This document shows, one piece after another, positions 33,413 through 43,450 of a stretch of 64,000 nucleotides of DNA (positions are counted from its first letter, which is position 1; each line of letters begins with the position of its first letter). Source of the DNA: an uncultured Eubacterium sp. (GTDB taxonomy: Bacteria > Bacillota > Clostridia > Lachnospirales > Lachnospiraceae); NCBI GenBank assembly GCA_934316845.1, contig CAKRDZ010000011.1, positions 18,251 to 82,250 on the forward strand, written 5' to 3'. The notes beneath the pieces were generated by a model that saw only the letters and a program-made list of their open reading frames with translations, was not told where the DNA came from and searched no databases. The position numbers and the translations under genes are program-made.

Positions 33413-33679
33413 TAGTCACAGACATCTTTCCGCACAGAACTATTTCTTTGAAGCCGAGAATGCTATTTTTCTGTAGAAGAAGCTGGCACAAAGTGCATAA
33501 CTGTTTGAAGATGTTTCATAAAATAGAAAAAGCCCGGCTGCTTTCAGCAGCCGGAGCTTTTTCATTTTATGAAACATCGAGTTTTATGCACTTTGTGTCA
33601 GTTTAGCTTCTTCGAAAGAAAAAGCAAGCATTCTCCTTCAAAGAAATTTGCTCCTGAAAAGGAAAGATGTCTGTAACTA
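33413..33679. repeat. 267-bp long inverted repeat ending inside rpoC
   Basis: Two arms of about 130 bases are imperfect reverse complements over their full length. Matching blocks, from the outside in, include ACAGACATCTTTCC, TTTCTTTGAAG, GAGAATGCT, GAAGAAGCT, CACAAAGTGCATAA, GATGTTTCATAAAAT and CCGGCTGCT. The outer ends are TAGTCACAG... and its near-complement, so the right end contains the TAG stop codon of rpoC. This could be a MITE-like element or a very long RNA hairpin at the rpoC 3' end. Confidence 0.8.
33526..33562. terminator. Central terminator hairpin of the long inverted repeat (rpoBC terminator)
   Basis: CCGGCTGCT (33534-33542) pairs with AGCAGCCGG (33546-33554) around a 3-base loop, flanked by AAAAAGC and GCTTTTTC. 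It can end transcription from rpoC and also from the opposite side. Confidence 0.8.
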
Positions 33680-36600
33680 CTCTTCCACCGGATCAAATTC
33701 CTCATCGAAATCATCTTCGGCGATGTCAAGAGTTTCCTCCTCGTCCTCTTCCTCCATCGTAAGAAGTTCATCGGCTTCATCAACTTCTGTAGTTTCTGCA
33801 ACATCTGCCGGCATATCATCCTTTGCTGCTTTCTTGCCTTTGCCTTTCTTATCCTTTTCTTCCTCTTCCGGTGCCTCCGGCTCTTCTACCGGTTCCGGCG
33901 GCTCAAGACTGTCAACCAGATCACTGTGAAGGCTGATATTGCGGTAGCGCTTCATACCGGTTCCGGCTGGAATCAGTTTACCAAGGATAACATTTTCCTT
34001 CAAACCGATCAAAGGATCGATCTTTCCTTTGATAGCGGCATCCGTAAGAACTTTTGTAGTCTCCTGGAAAGACGCTGCGGAAAGGAAGGAGTTTGTTGCA
34101 AGAGAAGCCTTTGTGATACCAAGGATAATCTGTTTGCCTTCCGGTACCTCTTTTCCTTCTGCTGCAAGAGTTTCTACTGTATCTTCAAATTCAAGCGTAT
34201 CCACCATCGTTCCCGGAAGGAATTCAGAATCTCCATTGTTCTCGACGCGGACTTTCTTCAGCATCTGACGAACAATGACCTCGATATGCTTGTCGTTAAT
34301 TTCTACACCTTGGAGACGGTATACACGCTGCACTTCACGAAGCATGTAATCCTGTACGGCACGTACGCCTTTGATCTTCAAGATATCATGTGGGTTGACA
34401 CTACCTTCGGTCAACTCATCACCGGCCTCAAGCACCTGTCCATCCATAACTTTGATACGGGATCCGTATGGGATCAGGTATGCTTTTGTCTGGCCATTTT
34501 CTTCATCGGTAATGATAACTTCACGTTTCTTCTTCGTATCACGAAGTGTAACTTTTCCGCCAAATTCGGAAATGATAGCAAGACCTTTCGGCTTTCTTGC
34601 CTCAAAAAGTTCCTCGACACGAGGAAGACCCTGTGTGATATCGTCTCCGGCTACACCACCGGTATGGAATGTACGCATGGTAAGCTGTGTACCGGGTTCA
34701 CCGATTGACTGAGCGGCAATGATACCAACGGCTTCACCAACCTGTACCGGTTCACCGGTTGCCATGTTCGAACCATAACATTTTGCACAGATACCGACAT
34801 GAGACTTACATGTCAGGATCGTACGGATCTTAATCTTAGCAGCATCACCGGCATCAATAACAGCCTTTGTATTCACAATGCGGGCTGCGCGTTTTGGTGT
34901 GATCATATGATTTGCCTTTACGATCAGCTCGCCCTCATCATCGTACATATCCTCGCAGGCATAACGGCCTGTGATACGTTCTTCCAGCGTCTCAATGACT
35001 TCTTTCCCATCCATGAATGCACTGATCCACATACCCGGAATCTCATCTTTTCCTTCGCAGCAGTCCGTCTCACGGATGATAAGATCCTGTGATACGTCTA
35101 CCAGACGACGAGTCAGGTATCCTGAATCGGCTGTACGAAGCGCTGTATCGGAAAGTCCTTTACGAGCACCATGTGCGGAAATGAAGTACTCCAGTACGTC
35201 AAGACCTTCACGGAAGTTTGACTTGATCGGCAGTTCGATCGTACGACCGGATGTATCGGCCATCAATCCACGCATTCCGGCAAGCTGTTTGATCTGTTTG
35301 TCAGAACCACGCGCTCCGGAATCTGCCATCATAAAGATGTTATTGTACTTATCCAGTCCGGTAAGAAGTGCCTGGGTAATCTCATCATCGGCTTCTTTCC
35401 AGGTCTCGATAACGGCTTTGTAACGCTCTTCCTCAGTCAAAAGACCACGGCGGAAGTTTTTGGAAATATTTTCAATCGTGCTTTCTGCATCTGCAAGAAT
35501 GTCTTTCTTTGCTGCCGGCACTTCCATATCGGAAATGGATACCGTCATCGCTGCTCTTGTAGAATATTTGTAACCGAGAGACTTGATTGCATCCAAAGTC
35601 TCCGCAGTCTTTGTAGCACCATGATTATTGATACATTTTTCAAGGATCTGTTTGAGCTGTTTCTTTCCTACATGGAAATCAATTTCCAATTTGAGGAAAT
35701 TCTCATCCTTGCTTCGGTCTACGAATCCCAGATCCTGGCTGATGATCTCATTGAAAATGAAACGTCCCAGTGTGGACTCAATAATACGGGATTCCATCTC
35801 ACCATTTTTGTTGATTCCCTGACATTTTACTTTAATTTTCGCGTGCAGGGTAATCTCATGATTTTCGTAAGCGATGATCGCTTCGTTCATGTTCTTAAAT
35901 GCTTTTCCCTCACCTTTTGCACCCGGACGCTCCTGTGTCAGGTAATAGATACCAAGAACCATATCCTGGGAAGGTACAGCTACCGGACCACCATCGGACG
36001 GTTTCAAAAGGTTGTTTGGCGAAAGCAGAAGGAAACGGCACTCTGCCTGAGCCTCTACCGAAAGTGGAAGATGCACAGCCATCTGGTCACCATCGAAGTC
36101 CGCGTTAAACGCAGTACATACCAATGGATGAAGTTTGATTGCTTTTCCTTCTACAAGTGTAGGCTCAAATGCCTGGATACCCAGACGGTGAAGTGTAGGA
36201 GCACGGTTCAGCATAACCGGATGCTCTTTGATAACCTGCTCTAAGATATCCCATACAGCAGGCTCCAGCTTCTCTACCATTTTCTTCGCATTTTTAATAT
36301 TATGTGCGGTTCCGTTTGCTACGAGTTCTTTCATAACAAATGGCTTAAACAGCTCGATCGCCATTTCTTTTGGAAGACCACACTGATAAATCTTAAGTTC
36401 CGGACCTACGACGATAACGGAACGTCCTGAATAGTCAACACGTTTTCCGAGCAGGTTCTGACGGAAACGTCCCTGTTTACCTTTCAACATATCGGAAAGG
36501 GATTTCAGGGCACGGTTACCGGGACCGGTTACCGGACGGCCGCGGCGGCCATTGTCGATCAAAGCATCTACCGCTTCCTGAAGCATACGTTTTTCATTTC

Positions 36601-37465
36601 GCACGATGATATCCGGCGCGCCAAGTTCCAAAAGTCTCTTCAAACGGTTGTTACGGTTGATGATTCGGCGGTACAGATCGTTCATATCGGAAGTCGCAAA
36701 ACGACCACCATCAAGCTGAACCATTGGACGAAGATCCGGCGGAATGACCGGGATCACTGTCAAAATCATCCAGTCCGGACTGTTGCCGGACTCGCGGAAT
36801 GCTTCGATTACCTCAAGTCTCTTGATGATACGCGCACGTTTCTGGCCTGTAGAAGCCTTCAACTCTGCTTTGAGTTCTTTGGACTCTTTTTCCAGATCGA
36901 TTCTCTGCAGCAATTCCTGGATGGATTCAGCACCCATACCTACGCGGAATGTATCACCAAAATCTTCTTTTGCTTTCTGATATTCTCTCTCGGAGAGAAC
37001 CTGTTTTACCTGAATTTCTTTCGTATCGGACTCCAATACGATATACGCAGCAAAGTACAGAACTTTCTCCAATACCTTTGGAGAGATATCCAGAATCAGT
37101 CCCATACGGCTGGGAATCCCTTTAAAGTACCAGATATGGGAAACCGGCGCTGCTAATTCAATGTGTCCCATACGCTCTCTACGTACGCTGGATTTGGTAA
37201 CCTCAACGCCGCATCGATCGCAGACAACACCTTTATAACGAACTTTTTTATATTTTCCACAATGACATTCCCAGTCTTTGCTTGGTCCAAAAATCTTTTC
37301 ACAGAACAAACCGTCTTTTTCCGGTTTCAATGTTCTGTAGTTGATCGTTTCCGGCTTTTTTACTTCCCCACGGGACCATTCACGGATCTTGTCGGGAGAT
37401 GCCAGTTTGATCTTAATTTTGTCATATGTTAATGTTTCCTGAATTACATCGCTTACCTGTGGCAT
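33677..37465 (-). CDS. rpoC: RNA polymerase beta' subunit
   Basis: 1262 residues, full length. The N-terminal zinc site is CHCGKYKKVRYKGVVCDRCG (about 60-85), the catalytic Mg2+ loop is NADFDGDQMAVH (about 452-463), and the second zinc cluster is CKSHVGICAKCYG. RRVRRPVTGPGNR-like and QNLLGKRVDYSGRSVI clamp elements are present. The last 75 residues after the core (from EPPEPVEEPE) are strongly acidic and Lys/Glu repeated, longer than in most relatives. The gene follows rpoB by 50 bases with its own AAAGGA site. Its stop codon lies in the right arm of the long inverted repeat, whose centre acts as terminator. Confidence 0.98.
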   Translation of the reverse strand: MPQVSDVIQETLTYDKIKIKLASPDKIREWSRGEVKKPETINYRTLKPEKDGLFCEKIFGPSKDWECHCGKYKKVRYKGVVCDRCGVEVTKSSVRRERMGHIELAAPVSHIWYFKGIPSRMGLILDISPKVLEKVLYFAAYIVLESDTKEIQVKQVLSEREYQKAKEDFGDTFRVGMGAESIQELLQRIDLEKESKELKAELKASTGQKRARIIKRLEVIEAFRESGNSPDWMILTVIPVIPPDLRPMVQLDGGRFATSDMNDLYRRIINRNNRLKRLLELGAPDIIVRNEKRMLQEAVDALIDNGRRGRPVTGPGNRALKSLSDMLKGKQGRFRQNLLGKRVDYSGRSVIVVGPELKIYQCGLPKEMAIELFKPFVMKELVANGTAHNIKNAKKMVEKLEPAVWDILEQVIKEHPVMLNRAPTLHRLGIQAFEPTLVEGKAIKLHPLVCTAFNADFDGDQMAVHLPLSVEAQAECRFLLLSPNNLLKPSDGGPVAVPSQDMVLGIYYLTQERPGAKGEGKAFKNMNEAIIAYENHEITLHAKIKVKCQGINKNGEMESRIIESTLGRFIFNEIISQDLGFVDRSKDENFLKLEIDFHVGKKQLKQILEKCINNHGATKTAETLDAIKSLGYKYSTRAAMTVSISDMEVPAAKKDILADAESTIENISKNFRRGLLTEEERYKAVIETWKEADDEITQALLTGLDKYNNIFMMADSGARGSDKQIKQLAGMRGLMADTSGRTIELPIKSNFREGLDVLEYFISAHGARKGLSDTALRTADSGYLTRRLVDVSQDLIIRETDCCEGKDEIPGMWISAFMDGKEVIETLEERITGRYACEDMYDDEGELIVKANHMITPKRAARIVNTKAVIDAGDAAKIKIRTILTCKSHVGICAKCYGSNMATGEPVQVGEAVGIIAAQSIGEPGTQLTMRTFHTGGVAGDDITQGLPRVEELFEARKPKGLAIISEFGGKVTLRDTKKKREVIITDEENGQTKAYLIPYGSRIKVMDGQVLEAGDELTEGSVNPHDILKIKGVRAVQDYMLREVQRVYRLQGVEINDKHIEVIVRQMLKKVRVENNGDSEFLPGTMVDTLEFEDTVETLAAEGKEVPEGKQIILGITKASLATNSFLSAASFQETTKVLTDAAIKGKIDPLIGLKENVILGKLIPAGTGMKRYRNISLHSDLVDSLEPPEPVEEPEAPEEEEKDKKGKGKKAAKDDMPADVAETTEVDEADELLTMEEEDEEETLDIAEDDFDEEFDPVEE

Positions 37466-37515
37466 TCTTATCGTCCTTTCTATAACATTTACACAATGTA
37501 TTTACCTGCAATCAT

Positions 37516-40500
37516 TTATTCCTCATCGGAAATGCCAATGCTGCTGTCATCGTCAAGTTCTGACAATTCAGCTTCACGGAATCCGGCACCTTCAAAGGAC
37601 TCTTCTTCGAGTTCGAATCGGTCGCCTTCCATCAATCCTGACATATCTTCGACATTTACTTCGTCCACAGATTCTGTCATCTGGATTTCTTCCCCGTTTT
37701 CATCAAGAACGGCTACATCCAGTGCAAGAGACTGCAGCTCTTTGAGCAATACCTTAAAGGACTCAGGTATTCCCGGTTCAGAGATATTATCGCCTTTGAT
37801 GATCGCTTCGTATGTCTTCACACGTCCGACTACATCATCGGATTTTACAGTAAGGATTTCCTGAAGTGTATAAGCAGCACCATAAGCCTCAAGTGCCCAT
37901 ACCTCCATCTCTCCAAAACGCTGTCCACCGAACTGGGCTTTACCTCCCAGAGGCTGCTGTGTTACAAGAGAGTAAGGACCGGTTGAACGAGCATGGATCT
38001 TATCGTCAACCAAATGGTGGAGTTTCAGGTAGTGCATGAATCCAATCGTTACTTCTCCATCAAAGAACTCGCCGGTACGTCCGTCGCGAAGCTGGACTTT
38101 TCCATCTTCTTTGATCGGTACGCCTGCCCATTCTTTGCGGTATTCCTGGTTTTCCAAAAGGAACTGCATCACTTCCGGATCCAGAACATCTTTATATTTT
38201 GCTTCGAACTCATCCAATGGCGTATTGACATAATCATTGGCAAGTTTCAAAGTATCCATAATATCCACTTCGTTTGCGCCATCAAATACCGGTGTCGCTA
38301 CATTGAAACCAAGGGCTTTCGCTGCCAGACTCAGATGAATCTCCAGTACCTGTCCGATGTTCATACGGGAAGGCACGCCCAGAGGATTCAATACGATATC
38401 AAGAGGACGTCCGTTTGGAAGGAATGGCATGTCTTCTACCGGAAGTACACGGGAAACGACACCCTTGTTACCATGACGGCCGGCCATCTTATCTCCAACC
38501 TGGATCTTTCTCTTCTGTGCGATGTAGATACGCACGGTTTTATTAACGCCCGGAGAAAGTTCATCTCCGTTTTCTCTCGTAAATACTTTCGCATCTACGA
38601 CAATACCAAATTCACCATGAGGGACGCGGAGAGAGGTATCTCTTACTTCGCGGGCTTTTTCACCGAAGATCGCACGAAGAAGTCTTTCCTCGGCAGTCAG
38701 TTCTGTCTCTCCCTTAGGTGTTACTTTTCCGACAAGAATATCGCCGGCACGAACCTCAGCACCAATACGGATGATACCCTGCTCATTCAGATCTTTGAGC
38801 GCATCATCGCCGACACCAGGCACGTCGCGGGTAATCTCTTCCGGTCCGAGTTTGGTATCTCTGGCTTCGGTTTCGTATTCTGTAATATGAACGGAAGTAT
38901 ATACATCTTCCTGTACCAGTCTTTCACTAAGAAGAACGGCATCCTCGTAGTTGTAACCTTCCCAGGTCATGAATCCGATCAGCGGGTTCTTACCAAGAGC
39001 GATCTCGCCGCCGGAAGTAGAAGGTCCATCTGCGATAACCTGTCCTTTTTCGATCACATCGCCCTTTGTCACGATCGGGCGCTGGTTCATACAAGTACCC
39101 TGGTTGCTTCGTACAAACTTCGCAAGTTTATACTCATCGCGGTTTCCATCCGCCTTTTTGATAATGATGCGGTTGGACTCAGAGCGTTCTACTACACCGC
39201 CTTCTTTTGCTACGACACAGTTTCCTGAATCGACAGCGGCTTTCATTTCCATACCTGTACCGACAACCGGTGCTTCTGTCACGAGAAGCGGCACTGCCTG
39301 ACGCTGCATGTTGGATCCCATCAGCGCACGGTTCGCATCGTCGTTTTCCAGGAATGGGATCATGGCTGTTGCCACCGAGAATACCATCTTCGGCGATACG
39401 TCCATGAAATCAATTTTATTTCTCTCAAATTCGGAAGTTTCTTCACGGAAACGACCGGAAATGTTTTTACGTACAAAATGTCCGTCTTCATCCAAAGCTT
39501 CATTCGCCTGTGCCACATGATAACGGTCTTCTTCATCCGCTGTCATGTAAACTACTTCATCGGTTACGACCGGATTGTCCGGATTGGTCTTGTCTACTTT
39601 GCGGTATGGAGCTTCGACAAATCCATACTCATTGATGCGGGCATAAGATGCCAGTGAGTTGATCAGACCGATGTTCGGACCTTCGGGAGTCTCAACAGGA
39701 CACATTCTTCCGTAATGGGAGTAATGTACGTCACGGACTTCGAATCCGGCACGGTCTCTCGAAAGACCACCGGGACCGAGTGCGGAAAGACGTCTCTTAT
39801 GTGTCAGTTCAGACAACGGGTTATTCTGATCCATAAACTGTGACAGCTGGGAACTTCCAAAGAACTCTTTGACAGCTGCGGTCACAGGTTTAATATTGAT
39901 GAGCGACTGTGCAGAGATCGTCTCTACATCCTGTGTCGTCATACGTTCACGAACCACACGTTCCATACGGGACAAACCGATACGGTACTGGTTCTGGAGC
40001 AATTCTCCGACAGCACGGATACGACGGTTGCCCAAATGGTCGATATCGTCATCATTTCCGATGCCATATTCGAGATGCATATTGTAATTGATCGAAGCGA
40101 AAATATCTTCCTTCGTGATATGCTTTGGAATCAGATCCGCTATGTTCTTCTTGATTGCTTCATAAATTTCTTCTTCTGAGGTGTACTCATCCAGGATTGC
40201 TTTCAGTGCCGGATAATAAACATCTTCTGTTACACCCAATTCTTTTTTATCTGCATTTGGTAAAAATGCGTTCAAATCAACCATCATATTGGAGAGAACT
40301 TTAGCAACATGCTCTTCCGTCTGTACAACGACGTAAGGAATTGCTCTGTTCTGGATTTCAGCCGCTTTTTCTTCCGTCAAAGGAACACCGGCCTCGGCAA
40401 TTACTTCACCGCTTTCCATATCAATTGCATCTTCGGCCAAAGCAAAACCGGCGATACGATTACGGAATGCAAGTTTCTTATTAAATTTATAACGTCCTAC

Positions 40501-41319
40501 TTTTGCCAGATCGTATCTTCTTACATCGAAGAACATACTATTAATAAGGCTTTCCGCACTATCCACCGAAAGTGGTTCGCCCGGACGCAGTTTTTTGTAC
40601 AATTCCAAAAGACCATCCTGATAATTTTCAGAAGCGTCTTTCGCAAAACTTGCAATAATTTTTGGTTCTTCACCGAACAGATCCAAGATCTCCTGGTTTG
40701 TTCCGACACCGAGAGCACGGAGCAAAACTGTGATCGGTACTTTACGGTTACGGTCTACACGTACATAGAAAATGTCGTTGGAATCTGTCTCATACTCCAG
40801 CCATGCACCACGGTTTGGAATGACCGTAGCAGAATACAGTTCCTTACCAATCTTATCATGTGCAATGCCATAATAGATTCCCGGAGAACGAACCAGCTGG
40901 CTTACGATAACACGTTCCGCACCATTGATAACAAAAGTACCGGTCGCTGTCATAAGAGGCAGGTCTCCCATGAAAATATCATGTTCACTGATCTCTTCTG
41001 TCTCTTTATTATGAAGTCTTACCTTTACTTTCAAAGGTGCTGCATATGTCGCATCGCGCTCTTTGCAGGCTTCAATCGAATATTTCACCTCATCTTTGCA
41101 CAACTCAAATCCCACAAACTCAAGACTGAGATTTCCATTGTAATCTGAAATCGGGGAAATATCACGGAAAACTTCATTTAAACCTTCTTCCAAAAACCAT
41201 TTGTATGAATCTGTCTGAACCGCAATCAGGTTAGGCATCTCCAAAACTTCTTTTTGCTTTGAGTAACTCATTCTGACGCCTTTGCCCACTTTGACAGGAC
41301 GTATTCTGTTTTTCTCCAT
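37516..41319 (-). CDS. rpoB: RNA polymerase beta subunit
   Basis: 1267 residues. Start chosen at MEKNRIRPVK, after AAGGAG; a GTG four codons earlier overlaps that site. The rifampicin region (about 490-520) reads SQLSQFMDQNNPLSEL and HKRRLSALGPGGL, with the wild-type Asp, His and Ser, so no resistance change is seen there. The C-terminal part carries RFGEMEVWALEAYGA, which meets rpoC's clamp. The C-terminal tail is acidic. It is the first gene of the rpoBC unit here; rplJ/rplL are not directly upstream, where a protease gene stands instead, and a separate promoter is present. Confidence 0.98.
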   Translation of the reverse strand: MEKNRIRPVKVGKGVRMSYSKQKEVLEMPNLIAVQTDSYKWFLEEGLNEVFRDISPISDYNGNLSLEFVGFELCKDEVKYSIEACKERDATYAAPLKVKVRLHNKETEEISEHDIFMGDLPLMTATGTFVINGAERVIVSQLVRSPGIYYGIAHDKIGKELYSATVIPNRGAWLEYETDSNDIFYVRVDRNRKVPITVLLRALGVGTNQEILDLFGEEPKIIASFAKDASENYQDGLLELYKKLRPGEPLSVDSAESLINSMFFDVRRYDLAKVGRYKFNKKLAFRNRIAGFALAEDAIDMESGEVIAEAGVPLTEEKAAEIQNRAIPYVVVQTEEHVAKVLSNMMVDLNAFLPNADKKELGVTEDVYYPALKAILDEYTSEEEIYEAIKKNIADLIPKHITKEDIFASINYNMHLEYGIGNDDDIDHLGNRRIRAVGELLQNQYRIGLSRMERVVRERMTTQDVETISAQSLINIKPVTAAVKEFFGSSQLSQFMDQNNPLSELTHKRRLSALGPGGLSRDRAGFEVRDVHYSHYGRMCPVETPEGPNIGLINSLASYARINEYGFVEAPYRKVDKTNPDNPVVTDEVVYMTADEEDRYHVAQANEALDEDGHFVRKNISGRFREETSEFERNKIDFMDVSPKMVFSVATAMIPFLENDDANRALMGSNMQRQAVPLLVTEAPVVGTGMEMKAAVDSGNCVVAKEGGVVERSESNRIIIKKADGNRDEYKLAKFVRSNQGTCMNQRPIVTKGDVIEKGQVIADGPSTSGGEIALGKNPLIGFMTWEGYNYEDAVLLSERLVQEDVYTSVHITEYETEARDTKLGPEEITRDVPGVGDDALKDLNEQGIIRIGAEVRAGDILVGKVTPKGETELTAEERLLRAIFGEKAREVRDTSLRVPHGEFGIVVDAKVFTRENGDELSPGVNKTVRIYIAQKRKIQVGDKMAGRHGNKGVVSRVLPVEDMPFLPNGRPLDIVLNPLGVPSRMNIGQVLEIHLSLAAKALGFNVATPVFDGANEVDIMDTLKLANDYVNTPLDEFEAKYKDVLDPEVMQFLLENQEYRKEWAGVPIKEDGKVQLRDGRTGEFFDGEVTIGFMHYLKLHHLVDDKIHARSTGPYSLVTQQPLGGKAQFGGQRFGEMEVWALEAYGAAYTLQEILTVKSDDVVGRVKTYEAIIKGDNISEPGIPESFKVLLKELQSLALDVAVLDENGEEIQMTESVDEVNVEDMSGLMEGDRFELEEESFEGAGFREAELSELDDDSSIGISDEE

Positions 41320-41413
41320 TGATGATTTCACTCCTTGTTTTTTTTACAAAACTGTGTTATAATGAGTTAGTAAAGGGTCACTAAACCTAATTTACCACAG
41401 TACTGTATATTCC

Positions 41414-41442
41414 ATCTTACCACAGTTGTAGATTGGTGTCAA
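41414..41442 (-). promoter_or_regulatory. Promoter for rpoBC
   Basis: Minus-strand TTGACA (41437-41442), 17-base spacer, TAAGAT (41414-41419) with an extended TGG before it. The -35 overlaps the stop codon of the clostripain gene. CTGTGGTAA occurs at the -10 (41417-41425) and again 25 bases downstream (41392-41400), so the -10 region looks duplicated. The leader to the rpoB start is about 90 bases. Confidence 0.75.
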
Positions 41443-43433
41443 TAGGAAAGTTCTACTTTTCCTTTTTTATTTACCCAGAAGCTTACCAAGTCCAGATATT
41501 TCGTTGAACCATACAAGTCATCAATGCCGAAGTTGTAATAATATTCGCCTTCCGGAAGTTTTGGCTCCGTAATATTGAAATTCTTCTTTACGCGGTATTT
41601 GTCTCCTTTGATCTCCGCCGTATCACCGCTTTCCTGATCAACAACGATATAGATCGGACGGATCACATCTCCTTTTTGAATCTCCGTCATTTCTTTGTCC
41701 GCCTGGCCGCTTTCGTCATCGATACCCTCCCATGCACCGAGCACCAGCCATTCTCCATCGTCCTCTGTCTCCCCGTAGAGATAAGCAAAACGAAGATTGG
41801 TCTCCCGGCCATTGAGCACGATCGGAGAAGAAAAGATTGTATAATCCTCGCTCTCCTCTACGACATACATGCTGAGAAGCGAGCCGTCTGGAAGCGACGG
41901 CCAGTATCCCTGGAAATTATCCGTCACAACGCCGGTCTGGTCATCGTAATCAAGCCAGTTGTCGCTTCCCAGATACACAAGTGGTGTTTCATCATCAAAC
42001 TTCATATATAAATTGTACTGAACCGACGCGACATTCGGAAGGCTTTCCTGCGCGATCGTAAAGGTATAATATCCGTCATCGTTCAGATGCTGTTCTTCCG
42101 CGATCTGAATCCGGTTCTGGTTCGCCGTCACAAGTCCGAGTCCATGTTCGCTCTGATCTGCCGCCGACCAATCATTTTCTCCGGAATACTCCTCGATCGA
42201 ACCATTGGCAGCGCCGTACACCATCGTTCCGATAAAATCGGTATACGAATCGCTGACGCAGATCATTTCAAAGGTCTTTAATTCCTCTTCTCCCTGAATC
42301 TCCAGTGGATAATACACCGAAAGTCCGTTGGCATTCTGGCGGTTTGCCCCTTTTACCTGATAAATAACCGCCTCGGCAATGGCTGCCTGAAGAGCACTCG
42401 TATCGACCGACCCCGCAATGTTTTTTGCCATATCGCCAAGATCCACCATATTGCTGTAGCCTTCCGACGGTGTATTTCCGCCGTAATTCTGTGCTTTTCG
42501 GATTCCTTTAGCAATTTCACCAAATGTTTCCATATTTTCTGTACTGCCGTTCATGGTTTCTGCCACCGCGTTAAATGCATCACACACTTTTTGAATCTTC
42601 GACAGATCTGTGACTGAAAGTGTCGCCGTACTTTCTTCGCCGAGTGCTTCGCAGCTTTTATAAAAACTGTCACAGATCTCTTTTCCAAGATCTGCCGCCG
42701 GAGCTCCCGGATTTTCCTGCAGATAGGCTCCGATCGCGGCGTAATCCCAGCCCGCGCCGCTCTCCAGTTCTTCCGAACCGATCATATAATCTGCAAACGG
42801 CGCAAGCATCTTTGCATTTTCAATCGTTCCCATCAGACAGGCATCGTAGCCGATAAAATTGAACTTTCTCGGAATGCCGTCAAGCGCCTGCCGGATCTCG
42901 GACAGATCCAGCGTATCTGTCCCGTAATTTTCATCCAGACATACACCGGCGACACTTCCACCGCCGTGATCCCACATGATAAGTCCGAGTTTGTTGTTTC
43001 CATAATTTTCCATGCCAAATCTGACGAAATCCTGCAGCGTTGCACTTTCTGCCATATTCGCCTGCTCCATGCGGGAAATTTCCTGCATATCTCCGTTTAT
43101 GATTTCATACCGCATGATCGCATCTTCCGGTATGACCTCATTCTGCCACTGCGCACAGCCGCCTGTCTGTACGACAAAGCGAACCTGGGAGCCAAAGTCA
43201 CGGTCAAGCATTTCTCCGAGATCCATGGTCGCTGCTCCGTAGCCGCTTTCCAGATCCGTTCCGCACAAATACACAAGGATCGTCCACGCACCATCTCCGG
43301 CAAATTCTTCCTGTGCTGCCGCCGGATTTTCCTGTTGCCCGCTCTCTTCCATCTGACCGGCATCTTCCGCACAGCCGGCCAGACCGAAAAGCATTCCGAG
43401 CAGTACCGCACACAATACTACTTTCTTTTTCAA
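41439..43433 (-). CDS. Clostripain-family (C11) cysteine protease lipoprotein
   Basis: 664 residues. A lipoprotein signal ends at GLAGC (Cys21). The C11 domain starts near 48 (AWTILVYLCGTDLESG). The catalytic pair is visible as MWDHGGGS (His156) and FIGYDACLMG (Cys199). Several hundred residues follow the peptidase domain, ending in a beta-rich region that may bind substrate. It should act outside the cell, anchored to the membrane, cutting after Arg or Lys. The start is TTG, seven bases after GGGGG. It follows the transglutaminase-like gene by 17 bases and is surely in its operon, suggesting a joint surface role. Confidence 0.9.
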   Translation of the reverse strand: MKKKVVLCAVLLGMLFGLAGCAEDAGQMEESGQQENPAAAQEEFAGDGAWTILVYLCGTDLESGYGAATMDLGEMLDRDFGSQVRFVVQTGGCAQWQNEVIPEDAIMRYEIINGDMQEISRMEQANMAESATLQDFVRFGMENYGNNKLGLIMWDHGGGSVAGVCLDENYGTDTLDLSEIRQALDGIPRKFNFIGYDACLMGTIENAKMLAPFADYMIGSEELESGAGWDYAAIGAYLQENPGAPAADLGKEICDSFYKSCEALGEESTATLSVTDLSKIQKVCDAFNAVAETMNGSTENMETFGEIAKGIRKAQNYGGNTPSEGYSNMVDLGDMAKNIAGSVDTSALQAAIAEAVIYQVKGANRQNANGLSVYYPLEIQGEEELKTFEMICVSDSYTDFIGTMVYGAANGSIEEYSGENDWSAADQSEHGLGLVTANQNRIQIAEEQHLNDDGYYTFTIAQESLPNVASVQYNLYMKFDDETPLVYLGSDNWLDYDDQTGVVTDNFQGYWPSLPDGSLLSMYVVEESEDYTIFSSPIVLNGRETNLRFAYLYGETEDDGEWLVLGAWEGIDDESGQADKEMTEIQKGDVIRPIYIVVDQESGDTAEIKGDKYRVKKNFNITEPKLPEGEYYYNFGIDDLYGSTKYLDLVSFWVNKKGKVELSY

Positions 43434-43450
43434 CTATTTTCCCCCTGTCT

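Noticed and set aside
33117..33491. Minus-strand open frame through the twin palindromic repeats
   Set aside because: The predicted peptide only repeats the palindromic unit and has no ribosome site; it is a by-product of the repeats.
37993..39228. Long open frame of 411 codons on the plus strand inside rpoB
   Set aside because: It is antisense to a fully conserved rpoB region, has no ribosome site and no recognisable protein family; its openness follows from rpoB codon use.
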